From: JBEKCP01 sp050014815
GTDB taxonomy: Bacteria > Planctomycetota > Planctomycetia > Pirellulales > Thermoguttaceae
Length of the DNA stretch: 7,088 nt
Direction: 5' to 3'
Assembly: GCA_050014815.1 (NCBI GenBank)
Contig: JBEKCP010000457.1
Span: 1 to 7,088, forward strand
A program made the translations under genes and the position numbers. The notes below the pieces were generated by a model. That model saw only the letters and a program-made list of their open reading frames with translations, did no database searches and was not told the DNA's origin. This document shows positions 1 to 5,137 of this stretch, one piece after another (the first letter of the stretch is position 1; every line of letters starts with the position of its first letter).

Positions 1-723
1 AATGCGATCCATGACCCAGCGGTTCACGTCGCCCAGCATTTGGGGCGTCAGCTCGTGGCCGTGCGGGTACAATCGCAACGTGATCGATAGTCCCGCGGTG
101 TGGAGCAGGCGGAGGTCGGCACAGGCGTCGTTTTCGCCATAGGTGCTGCTCCGCCGGCCGGCCGCGAGGAAGACGGGCATTTGCCGTGTTTCGGTCAGTC
201 TGGCCAAGGGATTGCGACCCGTCGGGAAAGCCCCGCCCAGCGACACGATGCCGGCGAAACGGTCCGGATGGTTCAATCCGATCCGGAACGCCATCGTGCC
301 GCCGGAATCGAAGCCGGCCAGGAAAATCCGATCCGGGTTGACGTGGTATCGCCGGCCGGCCAACTCGATCGAGTCGAAGATCCGCTGTTGGGCCTGCTGG
401 AGCAGCTCGTCCGAGTGGCACCAGCCGTAGACCTCGCGGCGGCCCGCCACATCCGATTTCAAGAGCGTGCCGCGGGGCGCAACCGCCACGAAATTCTGGA
501 TGCTCACTTGCGGCATGATCCGCAGCAATTGCCGCTCGTCGCTGCCCGGACCGTGCAGCCACACGATCAGCGGATAGCCGTAGCCCGGTTCGTACTCCAA
601 CGGGACGAACATGGCATGAACGGTATCGTGAGCGGACGTGGTGAACAGCCCCGACTGAATCTCGAACGTCGATTGGGCCGGCGACTGACGGAAGAATTCA
701 AGCGACTGCCGTCGATGGCTCAT
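1..723 (-). CDS. Alpha/beta-hydrolase-fold, phospholipase/carboxylesterase-like protein with degenerate active site (C-terminus cut by window edge)
   Basis: I read 241 residues from an ATG at 723 with no stop before the window edge, so the C-terminus is missing, probably by only a few residues. The fold follows the phospholipase/carboxylesterase (dienelactone hydrolase-like) pattern. There is an oxyanion-side HG motif (residues 53-60, IVWLHGPG), a strand ending VAVAPRG (79-85), a YGWCH segment (99-103), and the elbow region FLAGFDSGGTMAF (134-146). Active members usually have GFSQGG at the elbow. Here the nucleophile position of G-x-S-x-G is Asp139, and Ser140 is one place too late. The usual catalytic-Asp region reads AAGRRSSTYGEND (187-199), without the normal GxxD pattern. 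A His remains in YPHGHEL (219-225). No signal peptide is visible, so it is probably cytoplasmic. The frame is open upstream to about 819 but has no earlier obvious start codon. No clear Shine-Dalgarno precedes the ATG. The fold call is solid; catalytic activity is doubtful. Confidence 0.8.
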   Translation of the reverse strand, partial: MSHRRQSLEFFRQSPAQSTFEIQSGLFTTSAHDTVHAMFVPLEYEPGYGYPLIVWLHGPGSDERQLLRIMPQVSIQNFVAVAPRGTLLKSDVAGRREVYGWCHSDELLQQAQQRIFDSIELAGRRYHVNPDRIFLAGFDSGGTMAFRIGLNHPDRFAGIVSLGGAFPTGRNPLARLTETRQMPVFLAAGRRSSTYGENDACADLRLLHTAGLSITLRLYPHGHELTPQMLGDVNRWVMDRI

Positions 724-835
724 GGTCGTGATACATCTCTGGGGATAGTGGCGAAGAAAGGCGGTTTGATACCGTGCGCGGGGAGTAGTTGCACGTTTCC
801 GAAGGCGAGACGGTGCATTTCAGCCCGCGTGAACC

Positions 836-903
836 AAAAAAGCGTTCTGCCGGGACTTCTCTTGCCTCGCAAGCGGCGGGTCCCCCAAGTCCCGAACTTG
901 AAT
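836..903 (-). promoter_or_regulatory. Structured leader or small RNA ending in a terminator-like hairpin and T6
   Basis: Transcription from the promoter at 910-938 should begin near 903. The RNA can form a long stem between 887-897 and 844-858: 8 perfect pairs (CGGGACTT with AAGTCCCG), a 4-base bulge, then 3 more pairs. Two bases later comes a run of six T (841 down to 836). This resembles an intrinsic terminator. The 5' arm can instead fold on itself as CAAGT-loop-ACTTG (900 to 886), which would compete with the terminator stem. A small hairpin, CTTGC-GAG-GCAAG (873 to 861), sits in the loop. Competing folds suggest an attenuator-like leader for the hydrolase-like gene 110 bases downstream, or a short stand-alone RNA of about 68 nt. 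I do not recognise it as a known riboswitch class. Confidence 0.4.
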
Positions 904-909
904 CCTCAA

Positions 910-938
910 ACTTTACGCACTTCCGCGGGAACTGTCAA
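910..938 (-). promoter_or_regulatory. Sigma70-type promoter reading leftward
   Basis: On the minus strand there is a perfect -35 box TTGACA (938-933), a 17-base spacer and a -10 box TAAAGT (915-910, four of six consensus positions). The spacing is ideal and the surrounding sequence is locally A/T-richer than the region. The predicted start near 903 leaves an untranslated leader of about 180 bases before the hydrolase-like gene at 723. That leader is structured. The match is by eye, but it is the best promoter in the window. Confidence 0.65.
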
Positions 939-1027
939 CCACATTCCTCCATCCGGCCGGTCGCCGAGGAAAAAGCGATGGATGCCGAGGGGCAGATTGT
1001 GGAAAACGTGTACACGGCCCGCGCCGT

Positions 1028-1042
1028 GCTAGCAATGCTAGC
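1028..1042. repeat. GCTAGC-AAT-GCTAGC double palindrome
   Basis: Two identical 6-base palindromes (GCTAGC) are separated by AAT, making a 15-base element that is both a direct and an inverted repeat. It lies 4 bases from the larger 21-bp inverted repeat and may belong to the same element. It could be an operator or simply part of a dispersed repeat; nothing in the sequence decides this. Confidence 0.5.
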
Positions 1043-1046
1043 CTCA

Positions 1047-1109
1047 CCAGCCCGAAGCGCAAGCGAGGGACGGGAAAGAGGCAGGTCTCTCGCTTGCGCT
1101 TCGGGCTGG
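1047..1109. repeat. Perfect 21-bp inverted repeat, possible terminator for mdh (repeat family A)
   Basis: The arms 1047-1067 (starting CCAGCCCGAAGCGCAAGC) and 1089-1109 are perfect reverse complements, separated by a 21-base loop. Pairing extends imperfectly outward. The element begins 21 bases past the malate dehydrogenase stop codon, so the transcript would form a very stable hairpin there. It is not followed by a T-run on the minus strand, so it is not a canonical intrinsic terminator. It may protect or end the transcript, or be a dispersed REP-like palindrome that landed in a tolerant site. Confidence 0.8.
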
Positions 1110-1130
1110 CGTGGGCTTTTCCGACAAAGC

Positions 1131-2075
1131 CTAGCCGACCAGCCGGGCCATGGCGGCGACCAGGCCCCGGACCGAGTCGATGCTCTTCTGGAAGGCGGCC
1201 CGCTCGGAATCGCTCATCGCAAGCTCGACGATCCGCCCGACGCCGCCGCTCTGCAGGACGACCGGCACCCCGACGTAGTAGCCGCCCACGCCGTACTCCC
1301 GGTCGCAGTAGGCCGCGCAGGGGATCAACCGCTTCTTGTCGCGGACGACGGCCTCGACCATTTGGGTGGTTGCCGCCGCGGGGGCATAGTACGCGCTGCC
1401 GGACTTCAGCAGCGAGACGATTTCCGCTCCGCCGTCGCGGGTCCGCGCGACAATCGCGCTGAGCCGATCCGGCGAGAGCAACTGCGCGACCGGGATGCCG
1501 CTGACGGCCGCGCAACTCGCCAGCGGCACCATCGTGTCGCCGTGCCCCCCCAGGAGCATCGCCGAAACGTCCTCGACGCTCACCCCCAATTCCAGGGCGA
1601 GGAAGGCGCGGAACCGCGCCGTATCGAGGACCCCCGCCTGGCCGATCACCCGCTGAGGGGGAAACCCGGTCACTTGCCACGCCCGTTGCACCATCGCGTC
1701 CAGCGGATTACTGACGACGATGATCACCGCCTGGGGACTCGTATGTTTGATCTCGGCGGCGACGGCGCCGACGATGCGGGCGTTGGTGGCCAGCAGGTCG
1801 TCGCGGCTCATCCCCGGCTTGCGGGGCACCCCGGCCGTAATGACCACCACGTCGCTCCCCGCGGTGTCCTCGTAGCGGGTCGTGCCGACAATCTGGGCGT
1901 CGAAATCCATGATCGGCCCGGCCTGGAGCAGGTCCAGGGCCTTGCCCTTGGGCATGTCGCCGGTCTGGGGGATGTCCAAGAGCACGATGTCGCCCAACTC
2001 GGCGGCCGCGCACCAATGGGCCGTCGTCGCCCCGACGTTGCCGGCGCCGATGATCGAAATCTTTGCTCGTTTCAC
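1131..2075 (-). CDS. mdh: Malate dehydrogenase, NAD-dependent, LDH-like type
   Basis: This 314-residue enzyme interconverts malate and oxaloacetate with NAD in the citric acid cycle and acts in the cytoplasm. The Rossmann motif IIGAGNVGATTA is at residues 8-19, and Asp34 at the end of the second strand (LLDIP) is typical of NAD preference. The mobile substrate loop reads GVPRKPGMSR (82-91); Arg85 is the position that distinguishes malate from lactate dehydrogenases, which have Gln there. Asp151 and Arg154 (LDTAR) and the catalytic His178 in GGHGDT (176-181) are all present. Length is normal for the family. I chose the GTG at 2075 because GGGAGG sits five bases upstream and the protein then begins MKRAKISIIGAGN, as homologues do. 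An in-frame ATG at 2099 would add eight residues (MNSTREER) encoded through the Shine-Dalgarno itself. The gene is monocistronic by layout: a hairpin follows it and a divergent gene lies upstream. The family call is very secure. Confidence 0.97.
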   Translation of the reverse strand: MKRAKISIIGAGNVGATTAHWCAAAELGDIVLLDIPQTGDMPKGKALDLLQAGPIMDFDAQIVGTTRYEDTAGSDVVVITAGVPRKPGMSRDDLLATNARIVGAVAAEIKHTSPQAVIIVVSNPLDAMVQRAWQVTGFPPQRVIGQAGVLDTARFRAFLALELGVSVEDVSAMLLGGHGDTMVPLASCAAVSGIPVAQLLSPDRLSAIVARTRDGGAEIVSLLKSGSAYYAPAAATTQMVEAVVRDKKRLIPCAAYCDREYGVGGYYVGVPVVLQSGGVGRIVELAMSDSERAAFQKSIDSVRGLVAAMARLVG

Positions 2076-2080
2076 GCGTT

Positions 2081-2086
2081 CCTCCC
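2081..2086 (-). promoter_or_regulatory. Strong Shine-Dalgarno that fixes the mdh start
   Basis: The minus strand reads GGGAGG followed by AACGC and then GTG at 2075. The five-base spacing is ideal. This favours the GTG over the in-frame ATG at 2099, which lies upstream of the site and has no comparable sequence of its own. Confidence 0.8.
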
Positions 2087-2147
2087 TTGTTGAGTTCATA
2101 CCATGGTAGCAGCCATTTCAAGGCCGCCCAGCGGTACCCCCCGAAAG

Positions 2148-2230
2148 TTTAGCGGGCGGGCTTGCCCGCCGTGCTGCGGCCCACCGTGCGATTCCGCGCT
2201 ATAACTCGGCGGGCAAGCCCGCCCGCTAAA
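2148..2230. repeat. Facing pair of 24-bp repeats (repeat family B)
   Basis: The arms 2148-2171 (TTTAGCGGGCGGGCTTGC then CCGCCG) and 2207-2230 are perfect reverse complements around a 35-base spacer. Each arm is itself a hairpin, GGCGGGC-TT-GCCCGCC. A third copy of the 24-base core lies at 5105-5128. The right arm here and that third copy share 29 identical bases, one base set wider on each side than the core. Lying between two divergent genes, the pair cannot be a terminator for either. It fits a dispersed REP-like or miniature mobile palindrome. Confidence 0.85.
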
Positions 2231-2254
2231 CGACCAACCACCATACCCAACTTA

Positions 2255-2281
2255 TTGGCCCGTCAGTCTTTAGTGTAGAAT
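2255..2281 (+). promoter_or_regulatory. Candidate promoter for the sigma-factor operon
   Basis: A -10-like TAGAAT (2276-2281, five of six consensus positions) is preceded by TTGGCC (2255-2260, four of six) with a short 15-base spacer; TTATTG at 2252-2257 would give an 18-base spacer. The region is the most A/T-rich part of the gap. A start near 2288 would give a leader of about 130 bases. The evidence is weak by eye. ECF operons are often also read by their own sigma factor, whose promoter I cannot identify. Confidence 0.3.
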
Positions 2282-2420
2282 GGAGGGGTGGTGTGATCGG
2301 CCGGTCGCCGGGCCGGCCGTTGCAATAGGGAATAGTCCCGTTGGCCTGCGACGAATAGCCCCAGGGCCGAAGTTCCGTAGTAGCGGGGGCCTGGTGCCGC
2401 GAGCCCATCGGGAAGGGGAG

Positions 2421-2936
2421 ATGCGACCCATGGCGCTATCGCTGCCGGAATTCAACGGCATGGTCGAGGAGTCCGGTCCGGCCCTGTATCGCTTGGCATA
2501 CCGCCTGGTGGGGGATCGCCACGAAGCGGAGGATCTCGTGCAAGAGGCCTTTCGCTCGGCGTGGAAGAGTCGCGAGTTGTTCCGGCCGGAAGGAGGGCAT
2601 CGGGCCTGGTTGGCCGCGATCCTTCGCCGCCGCGTTGCCGATCATTGGCGGCATCGGCGCCCCAAGACGCTGGCCGCCGGCGAGCAAAGCCTCGAAGTGG
2701 CACTGCCCGGCGACGACCCCTGCCGGGACGAGTTGACCGATGAAATGCAGACCGCCTTGAACCGCCTCCCCGACGAGCTGCGCGAGACGCTGCTCTTGGT
2801 GGTGGTGACTGAACTGACGCACCAGGAGGCCGCGGACCTGTTGGGCATCCCGCTGGGAACCGTGCTCTCGCGGGTCAGCCGTGCCCGAAAACGCCTCCGC
2901 GAGTTCCTCCTGGCCGCTGATGGAGCCAACAAGTAG
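2421..2936 (+). CDS. ECF-family RNA polymerase sigma factor (sigma70 region 2 and region 4)
   Basis: This 171-residue protein has the compact ECF layout. Region 2 spans about residues 18-82, with the core-polymerase-binding stretch AEDLVQEAFRSAW (36-48) and the -10-recognition segment around HRAWLAAILRRRVADHWRHRR (60-80). A short acidic linker (about 90-104) follows. Region 4 spans about 105-162, with LNRLPDELRETLLLVVV (113-129) and the helix-turn-helix THQEAADLLGIPLGTVLSRVSRARKRLR (133-160). There is no region 1 or 3 and no C-terminal extension. The start at 2421 follows GGAAGGGGAG directly; the ATG at 2430 (nine bases after GGAG) is an equally possible start and would remove three residues. 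The VWA membrane protein begins eight bases after this stop, so the pair is almost certainly one transcript and probably translationally coupled. I infer that its activity is controlled by that protein. Target genes are unknown. Confidence 0.93.
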   Translation: MRPMALSLPEFNGMVEESGPALYRLAYRLVGDRHEAEDLVQEAFRSAWKSRELFRPEGGHRAWLAAILRRRVADHWRHRRPKTLAAGEQSLEVALPGDDPCRDELTDEMQTALNRLPDELRETLLLVVVTELTHQEAADLLGIPLGTVLSRVSRARKRLREFLLAADGANK

Positions 2937-2944
2937 AAAAAGCC

Positions 2945-5095
2945 ATGTCCTTGTCCGACCACACCCTCGACGCGAAGCTGCGGGCCGTTCCGGTGCCGGA
3001 AGGTCTGATGAAGAAGCTCCGCGCGATTCCGCTGGCGGACGACGAGGCCCTGGACGCGGCGATCTGCGACGTGCCCATCCCCGCTGGACTGCTCTCGCGG
3101 CTCCGGCGAGTCCCCTTGGCCGACGATGACGGGCTGGACGCGGCCCTGCGAGACGTGCCGGTCCCGGTCCGCCTGACCGCCTGGCGGCGGCGAGCCAGCC
3201 GCCGCGACCGGTTCACGTGGATGAGCCGGCTGGCCACTGCCGTTTCGCTCCTGGTCGCCGTGTCGTTGACGTTTTGCACCGCCATCCTCATATCGCTGGT
3301 TGTCAATCGCCCGTCCCTGCCCCTCGCGCAGAGATCGCCGGCCGAGGCCGCGCTGGGCACCGAGTCGCTGGCCGAGTCCTGGGCGTCCGCCGGCGCGGAA
3401 GAGAAGGCGGCCGCCGGGCCGCCGGCCCTGCCGCCCGAGATCGCCATGGCGAAGATCGAGGATCGCCACGGCCAGCCGACCCCCAGCGACCTGGGAGCGG
3501 CCCTCGACATGCCGCGATCGGACGATCCGCTCCTGCGACCATCGAGCATGCTCTCCCCGGGGCTTCTCGGTGACAATGCGTTCGACGTTTTGCCCGAGCT
3601 GCCCAAGCGGGGCTCGAGCCTCGTGCCGCGCGGGATTAGTTGGCCGCTAGTGTCGGGCTCCAATAGCGCATTCTTGATCCGCTGGCGCGTCCATCCGTTC
3701 GTCTCGCCGGCAGACTCGCCGCGGCTCCAGACTTCCACCGTGCCGCTGGGCGTGGACAGCGCCAGCTACGAGCTCACCCGCCGGTACCTGGAAGACGGCG
3801 AGTTGCCGCCTCCAGACCCGGACGTGATCCGACCAGAGGGGTTCCTGGCGGCCGTGGACTACGATTTCCCGCGGCCCGAGAAGCAGGCCCTGGGACTGTG
3901 GGTCGCGGGCGGTCCGTCGCCGTTCGGGGGCGAAGGGAAGTGCCTGCTCCAGATCGGCGTCCAGTCGAGGGAGCTTGACAGCCGGGGGCATGCCCCGATC
4001 CAGTTGATCCTGGCGGTCGACACCTCGGCCAGCATGCGATGGGGAAGCCGGATCGAGATCTTGCGGCGGGCATTGAGGGACTTCGCTTCGCACATGGAGG
4101 GCGACGACCGGCTCTCGCTGGTCTCGTTCAACCAGGCGGCTCACGTGCTGATCCAGGACGCGGGTCCGGAGGAAGTCCGGCATTTCCTGGCCGCCGTCGA
4201 TTCGCTCTCCGCCGACGGGAGCACGGACGTGGCCGCGGGACTCTCGGAAGCCTTCCTCCTGGCCAGGCAACTGTCCGTTGCCGGGCGTCCGCCGGTCCGG
4301 GTGATCCTGCTGAGCGACGGATTGCTGGACTTGGACCGCCGGTGGATGGAGCGGATCGAGCACGGGGTGGCCGAGGCGGCGGGCCGCGGCGTCCGGCTCG
4401 AGGTCGTCGACCTGGGACAGCAGAAGCAGGATGAATCCCAGATGGCCCCCTTGGCCCGCTCCGGCGGCGGCACGGTTCGCCGCGCGGCAAACGCCCACGA
4501 GGTCGGCTGGGCACTGCGGGAAATCGTCACTGGCCAGAGCGAGCTGACGGCCCGGGACGTCGAGCTCCGGGTGACGTTCCAGCCGAAGAGCGTGTTGGAG
4601 TACCGGCTGCTGGGTCACGAGGCCAAGGAGTGGGCGGGGCTGCTGCCCGGCTCGCCCCGGGCCGATTTCCATGACGGCCAGGCGGCCACGGCCCTGTACG
4701 AGGTGCGACTGGCGGCCCAGGGTCCGAAGGACGTGGCCGCGGTCGAGTTGACGTGGTATGCGGCCGACTCGAAGCGATCGCAGGGGCAAATGGCCCCTCA
4801 GAAGTTGACTCGCCGCGTGGAGCTGACCGACTTCGCCTCGTCGTGGTCCGGCACGGAAGCGTCGCTCCAGGAGGCGGCCCTGGTGGCCCAGGCGGCCGAA
4901 GTGCTCCGCCGGAGCCCCTTCGCCCTGGCACGCAACCCCCGCACCTCCACGGCGGCGCGCCTGGCGCGGATTTCCGACCTGGCCGGCACGGTCGATAGCC
5001 GGTTGTACCAGCGGCCTTCGTTCGTCGAGTTCGTCTCCCTGGTCGATCAGGCGATCAAGGCCAAGCCCGCTCGCAACGGCTCCCGCAGGCCATAA
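2945..5095 (+). CDS. Membrane-anchored VWA (YfbK-like) protein with N-terminal repeat domain, putative anti-sigma/sensor
   Basis: This 716-residue protein has four parts. Residues 8-84 are tandem 28-residue repeats rich in VPVP and LRR-type Leu/Arg, with no helix-breaking signal peptide. Residues about 81-95 are very basic, and 96-120 form one hydrophobic helix, giving an inside N-terminus and an outside C-terminus. Residues about 121-265 are a Pro/Ala-rich linker. From about 268 the sequence follows the YfbK/VWA family: the VDSASYELTRRYLEDGELPPPD leader (from 270), a VWA domain (about 350-535) and a DUF3520-like C-terminal domain (about 540-710). The MIDAS is complete: DTSAS (Asp359, Ser361, Ser363), Thr427 in GSTD and Asp458 in LSDG. 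A metal-dependent ligand-binding function is therefore expected on the outer side. The gene has no Shine-Dalgarno of its own and starts eight bases after the sigma gene. I infer a transmembrane anti-sigma factor. Domain calls are firm; the anti-sigma role rests on context and topology. Confidence 0.88.
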   Translation: MSLSDHTLDAKLRAVPVPEGLMKKLRAIPLADDEALDAAICDVPIPAGLLSRLRRVPLADDDGLDAALRDVPVPVRLTAWRRRASRRDRFTWMSRLATAVSLLVAVSLTFCTAILISLVVNRPSLPLAQRSPAEAALGTESLAESWASAGAEEKAAAGPPALPPEIAMAKIEDRHGQPTPSDLGAALDMPRSDDPLLRPSSMLSPGLLGDNAFDVLPELPKRGSSLVPRGISWPLVSGSNSAFLIRWRVHPFVSPADSPRLQTSTVPLGVDSASYELTRRYLEDGELPPPDPDVIRPEGFLAAVDYDFPRPEKQALGLWVAGGPSPFGGEGKCLLQIGVQSRELDSRGHAPIQLILAVDTSASMRWGSRIEILRRALRDFASHMEGDDRLSLVSFNQAAHVLIQDAGPEEVRHFLAAVDSLSADGSTDVAAGLSEAFLLARQLSVAGRPPVRVILLSDGLLDLDRRWMERIEHGVAEAAGRGVRLEVVDLGQQKQDESQMAPLARSGGGTVRRAANAHEVGWALREIVTGQSELTARDVELRVTFQPKSVLEYRLLGHEAKEWAGLLPGSPRADFHDGQAATALYEVRLAAQGPKDVAAVELTWYAADSKRSQGQMAPQKLTRRVELTDFASSWSGTEASLQEAALVAQAAEVLRRSPFALARNPRTSTAARLARISDLAGTVDSRLYQRPSFVEFVSLVDQAIKAKPARNGSRRP
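2966..3196 (+). repeat. Tandem 28-residue protein repeats (84-bp units) in the VWA gene
   Basis: Unit 1 covers residues 8-35 (LDAKLRAVPVPEGLMKKL then RAIPLADDEA), unit 2 covers 36-63 (LDAAICDVPIPAGLLSRL then RRVPLADDDG), and a partial unit 3 covers 64-84 (LDAALRDVPVPVRLTAWRRR). Each unit contains two related half-motifs of the form L-R-x-[VI]-P-[VLI]-[PA], so the key prolines fall at 16, 29, 44, 57 and 72 with alternating 13- and 15-residue spacing. The DNA copies have diverged far more than the protein, so the duplication is old and selected at protein level. The repeats sit just inside the membrane, where sigma-binding domains of anti-sigma factors are found. Confidence 0.85.
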
Positions 5096-5102
5096 ATGGG
5101 CA

Positions 5103-5131
5103 CGTTTAGCGGGCGGGCTTGCCCGCCGAGT
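5103..5131 (+). repeat. Third copy of the 24-bp palindromic repeat (repeat family B)
   Basis: The 24-base core 5105-5128 is identical to the left arm at 2148-2171. With flanks, 29 bases match the reverse complement of 2204-2232 exactly. It fills most of the 42-base gap between the VWA gene and the secreted TPR gene. Its internal GGCGGGC-TT-GCCCGCC hairpin would sit in the middle of the operon transcript, where it could weaken read-through or set an RNA-processing point. It also occupies the place where a ribosome binding site would be. Confidence 0.85.
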
Positions 5132-5137
5132 GAATCC

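Larger units (their letters stand above)
724..1130. other. Non-coding spacer between the two leftward genes
   Basis: No convincing gene lies here. Open frames crossing it on either strand continue antisense or out of frame into the neighbouring genes and give low-complexity Arg/Pro/Gly-rich protein. From the malate dehydrogenase side it holds a perfect 21-bp inverted repeat, a GCTAGC double palindrome, a strong minus-strand promoter and a structured leader that leads to the hydrolase-like gene. The promoter in this gap implies that the hydrolase-like gene is transcribed separately from malate dehydrogenase. Confidence 0.7.
2076..2420. other. Divergent intergenic region between mdh and the sigma-factor gene
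   Basis: This stretch separates leftward mdh from the rightward sigma-factor gene. It holds the mdh ribosome binding site, a pair of facing 24-bp repeats (2148-2230), a candidate rightward promoter (2255-2281) and a GC-rich palindrome, CGGCCGG and CCGGCCG with an 8-base loop (2298-2319), in the presumed sigma-gene leader. The sigma reading frame stays open back to an ATG at 2280, but the encoded extra residues look like translated leader rather than protein. I see no other gene. Confidence 0.6.

Noticed and set aside
100..1032. A 310-codon open frame on the plus strand across the hydrolase-like gene and spacer
   Set aside because: It is antisense to a clear hydrolase fold, then runs through promoter and repeat sequence. 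Its composition is unlike a protein.
789..2093. A 434-codon open frame on the plus strand, antisense to malate dehydrogenase
   Set aside because: It is Arg/Asp/His-rich with no recognisable domain, and the opposite strand encodes an unmistakable mdh. High GC content produces such antisense frames.
2095..2121. Possible mdh promoter, TTGAAA (2121-2116) and TATGAA (2100-2095) on the minus strand
   Set aside because: The spacer is only 15 bases, the -10 match is poor, and the implied transcript start would fall at the Shine-Dalgarno.
2148..2230. Facing repeats as a bidirectional terminator or a short CRISPR array
   Set aside because: Both flanking genes diverge from this point, so nothing needs terminating. 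Repeats in opposite orientation with one spacer are not a CRISPR array.
2280..2420. Possible N-terminal extension of the sigma factor from an ATG at 2280
   Set aside because: The 47 extra residues show no ECF-like sequence, overlap the candidate -10 box, and a good purine-rich site precedes 2421.
3647..4789. A 380-codon minus-strand open frame inside the VWA gene
   Set aside because: It is the antisense of a complete VWA domain with intact MIDAS, and has no domain or ribosome binding site of its own.
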